NCBI GenBank assembly: GCA_017558065.1
Contig: JAFYWK010000052.1
Location: 1-60,696 of the forward strand
DNA: 60,696 nucleotides
Direction of reading: 5' to 3'
Origin: Paludibacteraceae bacterium
Lineage (GTDB): Bacteria; Bacteroidota; Bacteroidia; Bacteroidales; Paludibacteraceae
Shown here: piece after piece, positions 24,848-33,124 of the stretch
Layout of the letters: each line of letters begins with the position of its first letter
How positions within the stretch are numbered: position 1 is the first letter of the stretch
Translations under genes and position numbers: made by a program
The notes under the pieces: generated by a model
Databases searched by the model: none
Told to the model about the DNA's origin: nothing
Seen by the model: the letters and a program-made list of their open reading frames with translations, nothing else

Positions 24848-26178
24848 TACGCCATTAGCCCTCCTCCACCGATTCCTATTTCTGTATATGCAGTCGTCCA
24901 TCCTGTTTGTCCTAGAATACTAATAGATTTTGGAGGCATTAGTTTTTTATTTTCATTACATATTTCTTTAAAAGGACATTGTTTTAGTTTTTTATCTTTC
25001 GGTAATGACTTTACATATTCAGTCTGTAGAATAGCAATCTCTCCATCATCAGAAGAACAAGGCATAAGTCTTAACTTTAATTCAGCTAAAACATGTTTAT
25101 GTTCTTCTGAAAAGCAAACTTGACATTTGGAATTTCGTGGAGAATGCCATGCAAAACGATGCCCATTTTCACACTCATACATATATAAATTTTCCTTGCA
25201 GAATTGTCTTCCCACCACTCTATACACAAAATAATCCATTAAGCATGGACTCTCTAAAGATTCTGATGGATATTTGGCAGTCCATATTTCCCAAACTTTA
25301 CGCCACGCAATAGCATTCATTTTATCAATGTACGCATATTGATGACAAAAGATATCTAAGAAACTAGAAACCAATGGAATGGCTGTTTTTAAGATGCCTG
25401 TACGAAGAGCAACCTTGATGGTGTTAACATCACTTGCTACATCTATTTTATCAAAGTTATTTATATCAGTCCATATTCCAAGAACGTACATATCACGAAC
25501 TAGCATATCTGCTTTCTTATTGCCATAACCTGCACTAACGCAATTAATAAGAGCATTTCGAAAATCATAAATGTTGTTATCGTATTGTCCTATAAGTTCG
25601 TAAGGTGTACATCCATGAGATAGTATGAATTTAGCTATGTTTTCTGCATAAGTATTACGTTTGTCACTTTGGGACAGATTTGACAATTCGAGCTTGTTGA
25701 TAAATGACGCAGGATTATCAGCTATAAAATTAGGATCAAATGATGATGGATCATCTTTGTATATTGCAGCTAATTCAGAAAAAACACGTGACCCCCTAAA
25801 ATCTTGATTTGCAGTTAGCATTCGAATTTGACAAACTTGTTCATTAGTTAGACCACATTTATCATAGATTTGTGTGAATGCTTTACCATCTGTTAGGATA
25901 TATACATTATGAAGTGCCTCTGCTACTTCTTCGCACTTAACCTCATCTACGATACAATCTAGTATCTCCTCATGATTCTCTTCCCAATATTTATGAAAAT
26001 CTGATATATATTTCCATATTTGCCCAAAAGCCTCTACCCTACTAGTTTCTGTAGGATTGATACAATACAAAAATTCATTTAATAATTTGACAACTTTACG
26101 AGCCTCTTCAATCGTTAAATCATGATTACCATGAGAAATTTGCGTTAATTCTTGGTAAAATTTAGATAATGTATCCAT
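24847..26178 (-). CDS. Unknown protein in the R-M operon; HhH-like segment and zinc ribbon
   Basis: 443 residues, not recognised. The segment SAGYGNKKADMLVRDMYVLGIW (about 226-247, written here in part: GYGNKKADMLVRDM) resembles a helix-hairpin-helix of DNA glycosylase-type proteins. Around 335-365, YECENGHRFAWH plus KCQVC could form a zinc ribbon, and CPFKEIC near the C-terminus adds two cysteines. It lies between the DpnII-type nuclease (1-base gap) and the second methyltransferase (1-base overlap), so it is an integral member of the operon, yet it is absent from the classical three-gene DpnII set. A DNA-binding specificity or base-excision role is possible; none is claimed. Confidence 0.7.
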   Translation of the reverse strand: MDTLSKFYQELTQISHGNHDLTIEEARKVVKLLNEFLYCINPTETSRVEAFGQIWKYISDFHKYWEENHEEILDCIVDEVKCEEVAEALHNVYILTDGKAFTQIYDKCGLTNEQVCQIRMLTANQDFRGSRVFSELAAIYKDDPSSFDPNFIADNPASFINKLELSNLSQSDKRNTYAENIAKFILSHGCTPYELIGQYDNNIYDFRNALINCVSAGYGNKKADMLVRDMYVLGIWTDINNFDKIDVASDVNTIKVALRTGILKTAIPLVSSFLDIFCHQYAYIDKMNAIAWRKVWEIWTAKYPSESLESPCLMDYFVYRVVGRQFCKENLYMYECENGHRFAWHSPRNSKCQVCFSEEHKHVLAELKLRLMPCSSDDGEIAILQTEYVKSLPKDKKLKQCPFKEICNENKKLMPPKSISILGQTGWTTAYTEIGIGGGGLMA

Positions 26179-26179
26179 G

Positions 26180-27013
26180 TCATTTTATGTTTTTGATAAA
26201 TTCTTCTATGGAAGTCAAATTATATATACTTGGTATGATATTAAACGCCTCTTGCAATTTGTTCTTAGCCGAGTTCCAGCCAATACCATCTGTTATCCAC
26301 ACAAACTCAAAACCATCTACAGCATTGATTTTAGGTGCAATATCAGAATAAGCACGAGCCACTTCGTTGAGTTTAGAGCCTCCGCCAGAATAGAAGTTTA
26401 CCTCAATTAAGTGAATCTTTTGTGGAGTTTCAATAACAAAGTCAAAGCGCTTTTCGTCATCGCCTAATGCCTTTGTCATTTCTGCCCATTCACTAGAATA
26501 CACCTCTGTACGATAGTCAATGCCATTGTTCTCAAAAATCTCAGCCACTACATTCTCCATAACATGACCACTACGATTTTTGCGAGCATTGGAATCCAAA
26601 CCTGTTTCTACACCAAACACATAGTCAACCAAATTAGTAATCTTTTGCGATTGTAAAACCTCAGCTAATCCTGTGTCATTTAGAAATTCCATCACACCAT
26701 CTACTGACTCAAATAAAGAATCAAGTACAACACACTCACCCAATGAATTAAGAACTTTCTTTTTTCCTTCACTGCGCACTGCTATTAAAATATCCATCAC
26801 ATTGAAAGCTGATTTATCGCGCCTCCAAATTGTTTCTACTGCACTTTGTATGTCAGTTGCACCAATTAAACTATTAAGCATGCAAAGACTGAGTTTGATG
26901 TCTTCCACATTGTCGTGAATCTTATCAAAGTCACAGAAGAAACCAAGTGTTTGATTGGTTTCTTTCAATTGCGACATAAAAGTTGCAAATTCTGTTGGAG
27001 TGTGTGCTGCCAT
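26180..27013 (-). CDS. dpnB: DpnII/MboI-family type II restriction endonuclease (GATC)
   Basis: 277 residues of the DpnII family. The signature region is GLDSNARKNRSGHVMENVV (138-156), with a nuclease core formed by Glu in VMENVV, RFDFVI (Asp181) and LIEVNFYSGGGSK (192-204). DpnII enzymes cut unmethylated GATC. The gene is one base downstream of the Dam-type methyltransferase and one base upstream of the unknown 443-residue gene. Length is typical. Specificity is inferred from the family and partners. Confidence 0.9.
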   Translation of the reverse strand: MAAHTPTEFATFMSQLKETNQTLGFFCDFDKIHDNVEDIKLSLCMLNSLIGATDIQSAVETIWRRDKSAFNVMDILIAVRSEGKKKVLNSLGECVVLDSLFESVDGVMEFLNDTGLAEVLQSQKITNLVDYVFGVETGLDSNARKNRSGHVMENVVAEIFENNGIDYRTEVYSSEWAEMTKALGDDEKRFDFVIETPQKIHLIEVNFYSGGGSKLNEVARAYSDIAPKINAVDGFEFVWITDGIGWNSAKNKLQEAFNIIPSIYNLTSIEEFIKNIK

Positions 27014-27014
27014 A

Positions 27015-27887
27015 TTAGATATAGTTTCGGATTAATAATTCGGTTAGTTTGCCTCGTTTGTTTGGATTGGCATTGATACTTCGCGCTGCCCAAACGCGTT
27101 CAATTTGATATTGCATATAGAGGTCATCAAAAAAGCCATCTTGACAATCTGAATTGCTTAACATAAAATGATGACCAGCGGCTTGTACTTGATCACAAAA
27201 ATCTTTCAGTCGCTTTTGTGCCAAATCATTAAACGCTTCTTTAGTGTAGTCATTAAAACTACTTGTAGCATTTAGCGGACGATATGGAGGGTCAAAATAG
27301 AAGAATGAATTGCCGTGTGCATGATTGAGAGTTTGAGTATAGTCGCCTGTCAAAATTTCAACCTTTTGCAGTAGTTCGCTATCTGCAAAGATTGTATTAG
27401 GGTCACAAATCATAGGTGTTTCGTAGCGACCAAAAGGAACATTGAACAAGCCCGATTTGTTTACTCTGTACAAACCGTTAAAGCAGGTGCGATTGAGAAA
27501 AAAGAATAATGTAGTGTTGCGTATTGGGTCAAGTGCTTTCGTATTAAACTCCGTACGCATAAGCATAAAGAATTGTTTTCGGCTATCTTCTGAACGTAGC
27601 GAGTAGTACTCTTTTTGAATCTCAGCAAGAGAATCAACCAAAAGTTGTGGAAACTGTTTGACCACTTTATAGCATGTAGTCAAATCTTCGTTAATGTCGT
27701 TAATGACTGCCGACTGAATGTTGGAGTGTGTCTGCAACATATAGAAGAGCATTGCTCCTCCGCCTACAAAAGGCTCAATGTAAGTGACATTCTCCCATTG
27801 GTCAAAGTCAGCTGGAAGCATTGCTTCGAGTTGGTCAATGAGTTGCGTCTTTCCGCCTACCCATTTGACAAATGGTTTCGCTTTCAT
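27015..27887 (-). CDS. dpnM: Dam-family (D12 class) adenine methyltransferase, DpnM-like
   Basis: 290 residues in alpha-class order: FVKWVGGKTQL (6-16) at the N-terminus, EPFVGGGAML (38-47) for AdoMet binding, and DPPYRPL (199-205) as catalytic motif IV near the C-terminus. The central NRTCFNGLYRVNKSGLFNVP is typical of GATC-methylating Dam/DpnM enzymes. It is the protective methylase of the R-M operon and precedes the nuclease gene, so the host is methylated first. The zinc-ribbon gene lies 19 bases upstream. Confidence 0.93.
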   Translation of the reverse strand: MKAKPFVKWVGGKTQLIDQLEAMLPADFDQWENVTYIEPFVGGGAMLFYMLQTHSNIQSAVINDINEDLTTCYKVVKQFPQLLVDSLAEIQKEYYSLRSEDSRKQFFMLMRTEFNTKALDPIRNTTLFFFLNRTCFNGLYRVNKSGLFNVPFGRYETPMICDPNTIFADSELLQKVEILTGDYTQTLNHAHGNSFFYFDPPYRPLNATSSFNDYTKEAFNDLAQKRLKDFCDQVQAAGHHFMLSNSDCQDGFFDDLYMQYQIERVWAARSINANPNKRGKLTELLIRNYI

Positions 27888-27906
27888 TGTTAATTTATTT
27901 TATTCG

Positions 27907-28125
27907 TTAATTTTCTTCATCCCATGTTGTATAATATGAAGTACCTTTACCATCGGCATACATTTGTTCGAAATCTTCATCTGAATAATAGTGATGCAGA
28001 CATTCATCCGAGCAATAATGCTCTCTACCGTCATCAATGCAATAGCCCTCTGTCATTCGTTTTCCACAATGATCGCAAATGCGAAAACCAATACATTCAA
28101 CAAACTCATCATGAATACCGTCCAT
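27907..28125 (-). CDS. Small zinc-ribbon protein, first gene of the R-M operon
   Basis: 72 residues with two cysteine pairs spaced for a zinc site (CDHCGKRM and HYCSDEC), and an acidic, tyrosine-rich C-terminus (YYSDEDFEQMY). Such short zinc-ribbon proteins are frequent in Bacteroidales accessory regions; their role is not known to me. As the leading gene before dpnM it might regulate the operon, in the position of a controller protein, though it has no recognisable helix-turn-helix. It is read from the promoters at 28167 and 28267. Confidence 0.7.
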   Translation of the reverse strand: MDGIHDEFVECIGFRICDHCGKRMTEGYCIDDGREHYCSDECLHHYYSDEDFEQMYADGKGTSYYTTWDEEN

Positions 28126-28160
28126 AATCTTTGCGTTTTTTAGTTAGTAATTTTTGAAAT

Positions 28161-28200
28161 CGTCTGCAAAATTACTACATCAAACTGCTAAAACTTGTCA
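28161..28200 (-). promoter_or_regulatory. Promoter of the R-M operon; right copy of the island-flanking repeat
   Basis: On the minus strand GCAGTTTGAT is followed by TAATTTTG (28174-28167). A YTTG box is missing at the usual distance, unlike the housekeeping promoters. The same arrangement recurs at 18847-18880. A 6-pair hairpin lies around 28181-28205. Confidence 0.5.
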
Positions 28201-28266
28201 GTTTGTCGGAAAAAGTTATTTTTTTTGCTTTTTTCGTATTTTTGATGAAGTTTTTATTTCAAGCCG

Positions 28267-28298
28267 CAAAGATACAATTTTTTTTTGAGATATGCAAG
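28267..28298 (-). promoter_or_regulatory. Housekeeping-type promoter upstream of the R-M operon
   Basis: On the minus strand CTTG (28298-28295), N20 with an A9 tract, TATCTTTG (28274-28267). Nearly identical over about 50 bases to the promoter at 1653-1684. It could add a constitutive level of the R-M genes. Confidence 0.7.
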
Positions 28299-28343
28299 AA
28301 AAGAGTGATTTTTTATTTATAGAACACGCTGATTAATATAAAG

Positions 28344-28448
28344 TTTTTTAGGAATGGAGTAAACGGCTTTAGGATTTTAGTCAACTTTTTTAGGAATTTG
28401 GACAACCTTTTTAGGAATTGAGTCAAGTATTTTAGGTTATATTAACAA
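28344..28448. repeat. Five 21-base units, each of three heptamers
   Basis: The units start at 28344, 28365, 28386, 28407 and 28428. Each reads roughly tttttta-ggaattn-agtcaac. They lie in the 716-base gap 28126-28841 right of the defence island. There are no spacers, so it is not a CRISPR array. Confidence 0.85.
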
Positions 28449-28549
28449 ATAGCACTTTTCGTAGGCAAGGAGTTGTACCGTTGTTCTGTCGGTCTTCTCC
28501 CGCTCATCGGTCGGTAAAATGAGGGACGGTATAAGAGAGGGAAAAGAAT

Positions 28550-28692
28550 GGGCAATCTTAATAAAAGTACTTTTTTGACTTTCGGAGTTCTTAGGTCGTT
28601 CCTTGGTTCTTCTTTGGTTCGTCCCTGGTTTTTGACACGGGAGAATTTGGGTAGGTACAAAGGAAGGGAATCTTAATAAATGTGCTTTTTTG
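28550..28692. repeat. 29-base direct repeat around an 11-base tandem array
   Basis: Copies at 28550-28578 and 28664-28692 share aatcttaataaa and cttttttga. Between them, 28587-28630 consists of four 11-mers (gttcttaggtc, gttccttggtt, cttctttggtt, cgtccctggtt). The rest of the gap to the purL terminator shows no gene. Confidence 0.7.
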
Positions 28693-28790
28693 AAAAAGAA
28701 CCCGAATAAAAATCGGGGCTAATTGACAAAGAAAGCAAGAAAAGTGCAAAAACACATTAGTGTAGAGTGTAAAGTGTAGAGGCAAGGATA

Positions 28791-28823
28791 AAAAATAGAG
28801 CATATCGGGTGATATGCTCTATT
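28791..28823 (-). terminator. Terminator of the menA-to-purL transcript
   Basis: ATAGAGCATATC (28796-28807) pairs perfectly with 28812-28823 over a GGGT loop. On the minus strand a run of T follows (28795-28791). It stands 18 bases after the purL stop. Confidence 0.85.
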
Positions 28824-28841
28824 TTGGGGTATATAGGCGGT

Positions 28842-31800
28842 TTACTTCTTACGGAAGTAGCGGACTGCGTTGTCGAACAATGGTTGCAACTTATTGCCAG
28901 CGATATTGGTGAACACACCTTCTTCCCAGCGTTCGGTGTGACCCATCTTACCCAGGATCTGACCGTTCTTGGAAATGATACCCTCGATGGCATAATACGA
29001 ACCATTAGGGTTGTGTGGTGCCTCCATCGTAGCCTCGCCTGTCATAGGATCAGCATAACGGAATGCTACTTGGCCGTTCTCGAAAAGCTCCTTAGCCAAC
29101 TCCTCTGAAACCACAAACTTACCCTCACCGTGGCTGACTGCAATTGTATGAGTATCACCAACTTGCATACCTGCCAACCATGGGCTAGCAGTAGTAGCTA
29201 CGGTAGTAGTAACCATCTGCGAGATGTGGCGGTTGATATCGTTGCGGAAGAGGGTTGGTGAGTCTGGCGTCACCATACCCAACTTGCCATAAGGCAGCAA
29301 GCCGCTCTTCACCAATGCTTGGAATCCGTTGCAGATACCGAGGATCAGACCACCGCGGTCAATCAATGCTGTGATAGCTGCACCGACCTTCTGGTTGTTG
29401 ATTACGCTGGCAATGAACTTACCACTGCCGTCTGGTTCGTCACCTGCAGAGAAACCACCCGCAAACATAAGGATATGGCAGCGGTTGATATGCTCTACCA
29501 TTTCGTCGATACTAGAGAGGACATCCTCGCCTGTGAGGTTGCGGAAGATAGTAGTCTCCACCTCTGCTCCTGCTTTGCGCCATGCCTTGGCAGAGTCGTA
29601 GTCGCAGTTGGTACCTGGGAATACTGGTATATAAACAATAGGATTCTCTACAGCGGGACCATTATAATCAACAACATCAACAACTTTATTTTCAACAACT
29701 TCCGCGGCAATCAACTCCCTGCCGCGGCAAGTGATACCTGCAGGCAGGAGGTCGGTGTGCTGCGCAGGTACTGCGGATGGGTAGATCTTGTCGAACTGAC
29801 CACAGCAAGCGTGGAGCAATGCCTCGCGGGAGATGCGCTCGTTATTAATAACGAGGTGGGTTCCGTCGGTGACTTCACCCAAGTATTGGATCGCTACGCT
29901 GTTAGAAGTTAGACCGCTTTCGCTGTTAGAAGTTAGATCGCAGGTCGCTTCTACGAGGATAGAGCCGTAGTTATAGTCGAAGAGTTCGTTCTCTGCGATT
30001 TGGACATTGACGCCCAATTCGTTACCGAAACTCATCTTTGCCAATGCCTCTGCTACGCCACCGAAGCCTAGCGCAAAGGTAGCGCAAACCTTGCCAGATT
30101 GGATAGCATTGGTGGTATAAGTCCAGTTCTCTTTCAATTGCTCTACATTAGGCATATAGTTTGCCAACGCGTTGTGCTTGATGAGATACAACTTATTGCC
30201 TGCTTTCTTGAGGTCAGTAGAAACCACCTTATCGGCTGGCACGGTTGTGATACCGAAAGCAATCAAAGTAGGAGGTACGCTGATATGCTCGAAAGTACCT
30301 GACATAGAGTCTTTACCGCCGATACTTGGGAGGCCGAAAGCGACTTGCATCTTGAGTGCACCGAGGAGTGCAGAGAGTGGTTTGCCGTAGGCATGCTCGC
30401 TGCTCATACGCTCGAAGTACTCTTGGTAAGAGAAGCGCATCTTACTATAATCCGCACCTGCTGCTACGACCTTGGTACATGCCTCTACGACTGCGTATGC
30501 AGCGCTGTGGTATGGGCTCCAGTCAGCAATGAATGGGTTGTAACCAAACGCCATGATAGAGGCGGTATTGGTATAGCCATCGGTCGGGAGTTTCTGCACA
30601 CTGACTTGTGTCTCAGAGAGTTGTGTCTTGCCGCCGAATGGCATGAGTACAGTACTACGACCGATGGTGGCATCGAAATTCTCGATCAGACCCTTTTGTG
30701 AGGTGACATTAGCATCGGACATGACCTTCACCATTTTCTCCTCGAGGGTAGCACCATTTACGGTTTGCGCAAATGGGTTCTTCTCCTCTACAGGCAAGAT
30801 AGCGGCAGAAGCAAAGTGCTTAGCACCTGCGCTATCGATAAACTCGCGGGTGAGGTCGGCGATGAGTTCGCCTTTGTAGAACTGACGCATGCGACCGCTA
30901 TCGGTGACATCTGCCACATGGGTATATTCGATATTGTCAAGGTGGCAATAGTGCTCCATCTCAGCACGGTCTTTGGCCTCGATGACCACTGCCATACGCT
31001 CTTGTGACTCACTGATAGCCAGTTCGGTAGGGTTAAGACCACTGTACTTGGTAGGTACACGGTCGAGGTAGATATCGAGTCCGTCAGCGAGTTCGCCGAT
31101 AGCGACGCTCACACCACCTGCACCGAAGTCGTTGGACTTCTTGATAAGGCGAGTAGCTTCAGGGCGACGCATGAGTCGTTGGAGTTTGCGCTCCTCAGGT
31201 GCGTTACCTTTTTGTACCTCGCTACCGCAGGTCTCGAGGGATGCTTCGGTATGCTCTTTGGATGAACCAGTAGCGCCACCTACGCCGTCACGACCTGTGC
31301 GGCCACCGAGCAGAAGGATAATATCGCCTGCTGCAGGACTCTCGCGGCGGATATTGCTGGCTGGGGATGCACCTACTACGGCACCTACCTCAAGGCGTTT
31401 CGCTACGTAGGATGGGTGGAAAATCTCACGCACATGGGTGGTAGCCAGACCGATTTGGTTGCCATAGCTGGAGTAACCAGCGGCTGCCTTGCGAGAGATG
31501 ATCTGCTGTGGCAGTTTGCCAGGCATGGTCTCTGCTACAGGCTTATATATATCGCCTGCGCCCGTTACGCGCATGGCTTGATAGACATAGGCACGACCAG
31601 ATAGTGGGTCGCGGATCGCACCACCGAGACAGGTAGAAGCGCCACCGAAGGGCTCGATCTCGGTTGGGTGGTTGTGGGTCTCGTTCTTGAATTGGAGGAG
31701 CCATTTCTCGGTCTTGCCATCTACATCGACATCGATGAAGATAGAGCAAGCATTGTTCTCCTCGCTGACCTCCATATCGTCAAGAAGGCCTTTCTTGCGC

Positions 31801-32630
31801 AGGTAACGCGCACCGATAGTAGCGAGCTCCATGAGGCACAATGGTTTCTCTGTGCGGCCGAGTTCCTTGCGGATATCATGGAACATGCCGAGGGTGGACT
31901 CGATCTCGTCTTTCACGAAGGATTCATCGATCTTAATGGACTCGAGTATGGTGGTGAAAGTGGTGTGACGGCAGTGGTCAGACCAGTAGGTATCGAGGAT
32001 ACGGAGTTCAGTCTCGGTAGGGTTGCGTTGCTCCTTGTGGAAATAGGTGACTACCTCGTGGAGGTCGTCGGTGTTCATTGCCAAGCCCCATTCTTTGCAG
32101 AAAGCTGCATACTCCTCGCGTGGCATAGTGATAAAGCCATCGAGCTGCGCAAGCGGTTTGACATCGGCTGTTTGGTTTTGGGTGAGCTGAGAGAGGTCTT
32201 TCTCGCGTGACTCTACGGCGTTGATGTAGTAGTGGCGGATCTTGTTGAGCTCGGCGTCGGTGAGTTGCTCGTCAAAGACGAGGAGACGGCTGGAGCGAAT
32301 CTCTACCTCAGCATTAGGGTCGATGAGGTGGACACAGTCCACAGCCGAAGAGGCGCGTTGGTCGAACTGACCAGGAAGGTACTCTACGGCGAGGTACTTC
32401 TTGCCTGTGAGGTCGCACTCGTCTGATACCGTGTCGGTTACGGTCTCGCCGAAGACGCTGTAGCGGCATTGCTCAAGTAATTCAGGTGTAAAACCAAAGA
32501 GGTCATACACATTGATATAGCGGAGGGATTGCAGGTGAAGTTGGAGGTTCTCGTTGAGCTCGTTCTTTAAACTGCGAGCCTCTACCTGAAACGCAGGACG
32601 CTTTTCTACGAAAATTCTATAGTTTGCCAT
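28842..32630 (-). CDS. purL: Phosphoribosylformylglycinamidine synthase, single-chain form
   Basis: A 1262-residue fused FGAM synthase. An N-terminal domain (about 1-200) is followed by two PurM-like halves, with DTYWSDHCRHTTF, NETHNHPTEIEPFGGAST and GGRTGRDGVGGATGSS, and a C-terminal glutamine amidotransferase with FPGTNCDYDSAKAW and the nucleophile in LGICNGFQAL. The length is that of proteobacterial/Bacteroidota large PurL. An odd 24-base duplication (29897-29937) encodes LTSNSESG-LTSNS, an extra loop in the second half. It follows purE by two bases and is the last gene before the terminator at 28791-28823. Confidence 0.97.
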   Translation of the reverse strand: MANYRIFVEKRPAFQVEARSLKNELNENLQLHLQSLRYINVYDLFGFTPELLEQCRYSVFGETVTDTVSDECDLTGKKYLAVEYLPGQFDQRASSAVDCVHLIDPNAEVEIRSSRLLVFDEQLTDAELNKIRHYYINAVESREKDLSQLTQNQTADVKPLAQLDGFITMPREEYAAFCKEWGLAMNTDDLHEVVTYFHKEQRNPTETELRILDTYWSDHCRHTTFTTILESIKIDESFVKDEIESTLGMFHDIRKELGRTEKPLCLMELATIGARYLRKKGLLDDMEVSEENNACSIFIDVDVDGKTEKWLLQFKNETHNHPTEIEPFGGASTCLGGAIRDPLSGRAYVYQAMRVTGAGDIYKPVAETMPGKLPQQIISRKAAAGYSSYGNQIGLATTHVREIFHPSYVAKRLEVGAVVGASPASNIRRESPAAGDIILLLGGRTGRDGVGGATGSSKEHTEASLETCGSEVQKGNAPEERKLQRLMRRPEATRLIKKSNDFGAGGVSVAIGELADGLDIYLDRVPTKYSGLNPTELAISESQERMAVVIEAKDRAEMEHYCHLDNIEYTHVADVTDSGRMRQFYKGELIADLTREFIDSAGAKHFASAAILPVEEKNPFAQTVNGATLEEKMVKVMSDANVTSQKGLIENFDATIGRSTVLMPFGGKTQLSETQVSVQKLPTDGYTNTASIMAFGYNPFIADWSPYHSAAYAVVEACTKVVAAGADYSKMRFSYQEYFERMSSEHAYGKPLSALLGALKMQVAFGLPSIGGKDSMSGTFEHISVPPTLIAFGITTVPADKVVSTDLKKAGNKLYLIKHNALANYMPNVEQLKENWTYTTNAIQSGKVCATFALGFGGVAEALAKMSFGNELGVNVQIAENELFDYNYGSILVEATCDLTSNSESGLTSNSVAIQYLGEVTDGTHLVINNERISREALLHACCGQFDKIYPSAVPAQHTDLLPAGITCRGRELIAAEVVENKVVDVVDYNGPAVENPIVYIPVFPGTNCDYDSAKAWRKAGAEVETTIFRNLTGEDVLSSIDEMVEHINRCHILMFAGGFSAGDEPDGSGKFIASVINNQKVGAAITALIDRGGLILGICNGFQALVKSGLLPYGKLGMVTPDSPTLFRNDINRHISQMVTTTVATTASPWLAGMQVGDTHTIAVSHGEGKFVVSEELAKELFENGQVAFRYADPMTGEATMEAPHNPNGSYYAIEGIISKNGQILGKMGHTERWEEGVFTNIAGNKLQPLFDNAVRYFRKK
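29897..29937. repeat. 24-base duplication with heptamers inside purL
   Basis: The 17-base segment cgctgttagaagttaga occurs at 29897-29913 and 29921-29937. Each contains adjacent heptamers gttagaa and gttagac/gttagat. The insert keeps the purL frame. Confidence 0.85.
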
Positions 32631-32632
32631 GA

Positions 32633-33100
32633 TTAGATAACGGTATTAACTACTTTCTCGGTTTGTTGTTTGCGGAAGTCCTCGAGTTGAGCGAGGAGCG
32701 CATTGTCTTGCAATGCGAGGATGGCGATTGCAAGCAGAGCTGCGTTCTTAGAGCCGTTGATAGCCACTGTAGCCACTGGGATACCTGCAGGCATCTGCAC
32801 GATGCTGAGGAGTGAATCCAAGCCGTCAAGAGTTTTGCTGCGAATAGGCACTCCAATCACAGGGAGTGAGGTGAGTCCTGCAATCACACCTGCGAGGTGT
32901 GCTGCTCCGCCTGCACCAGCGATGATGATGCTTAGTCCACGCTCGCGAGCGGACTCTGCCCAACGCATAAGCTCGTGTGGAGCACGGTGCGCACTGATGA
33001 CGCGTTTATCTACTTCAATTCCAAATTGCTCAAGGGTCTCAATGGCGGGAGTCATTACTTCCAAATCGCTGGTTGAACCCATTACTACGCCTACTTTCAT
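32633..33100 (-). CDS. purE: N5-carboxyaminoimidazole ribonucleotide mutase
   Basis: A 155-residue class I PurE that moves the carboxyl group of N5-CAIR to give CAIR. Seen are VVMGSTSDLEVM, the catalytic-site ISAHRAPHEL, IAGAGGAAHLAGVIAG and LDGLDSLLSIVQMPAGIPVATVAI. The class I type normally needs PurK, which is not in this window. It lies between gltX (24 bases) and purL (2 bases) in the same transcript. Confidence 0.96.
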   Translation of the reverse strand: MKVGVVMGSTSDLEVMTPAIETLEQFGIEVDKRVISAHRAPHELMRWAESARERGLSIIIAGAGGAAHLAGVIAGLTSLPVIGVPIRSKTLDGLDSLLSIVQMPAGIPVATVAINGSKNAALLAIAILALQDNALLAQLEDFRKQQTEKVVNTVI

Positions 33101-33124
33101 ACTTGTGTTATGTGTTAAATGTTA

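Noticed and set aside
18841-28200. Calling the defence island a named mobile element
   Set aside because: There is no integrase, transposase or conjugation gene, and the flanking repeats are imperfect; only the direct repeat is reported.
28344-28448. CRISPR array
   Set aside because: Units are contiguous 21-mers without spacers, and no cas genes are present.
28442-29005. Minus-strand frames of 70-82 codons between the island and purL
   Set aside because: They cover tandem repeats and the purL terminator or overlap purL; composition is not protein-like.
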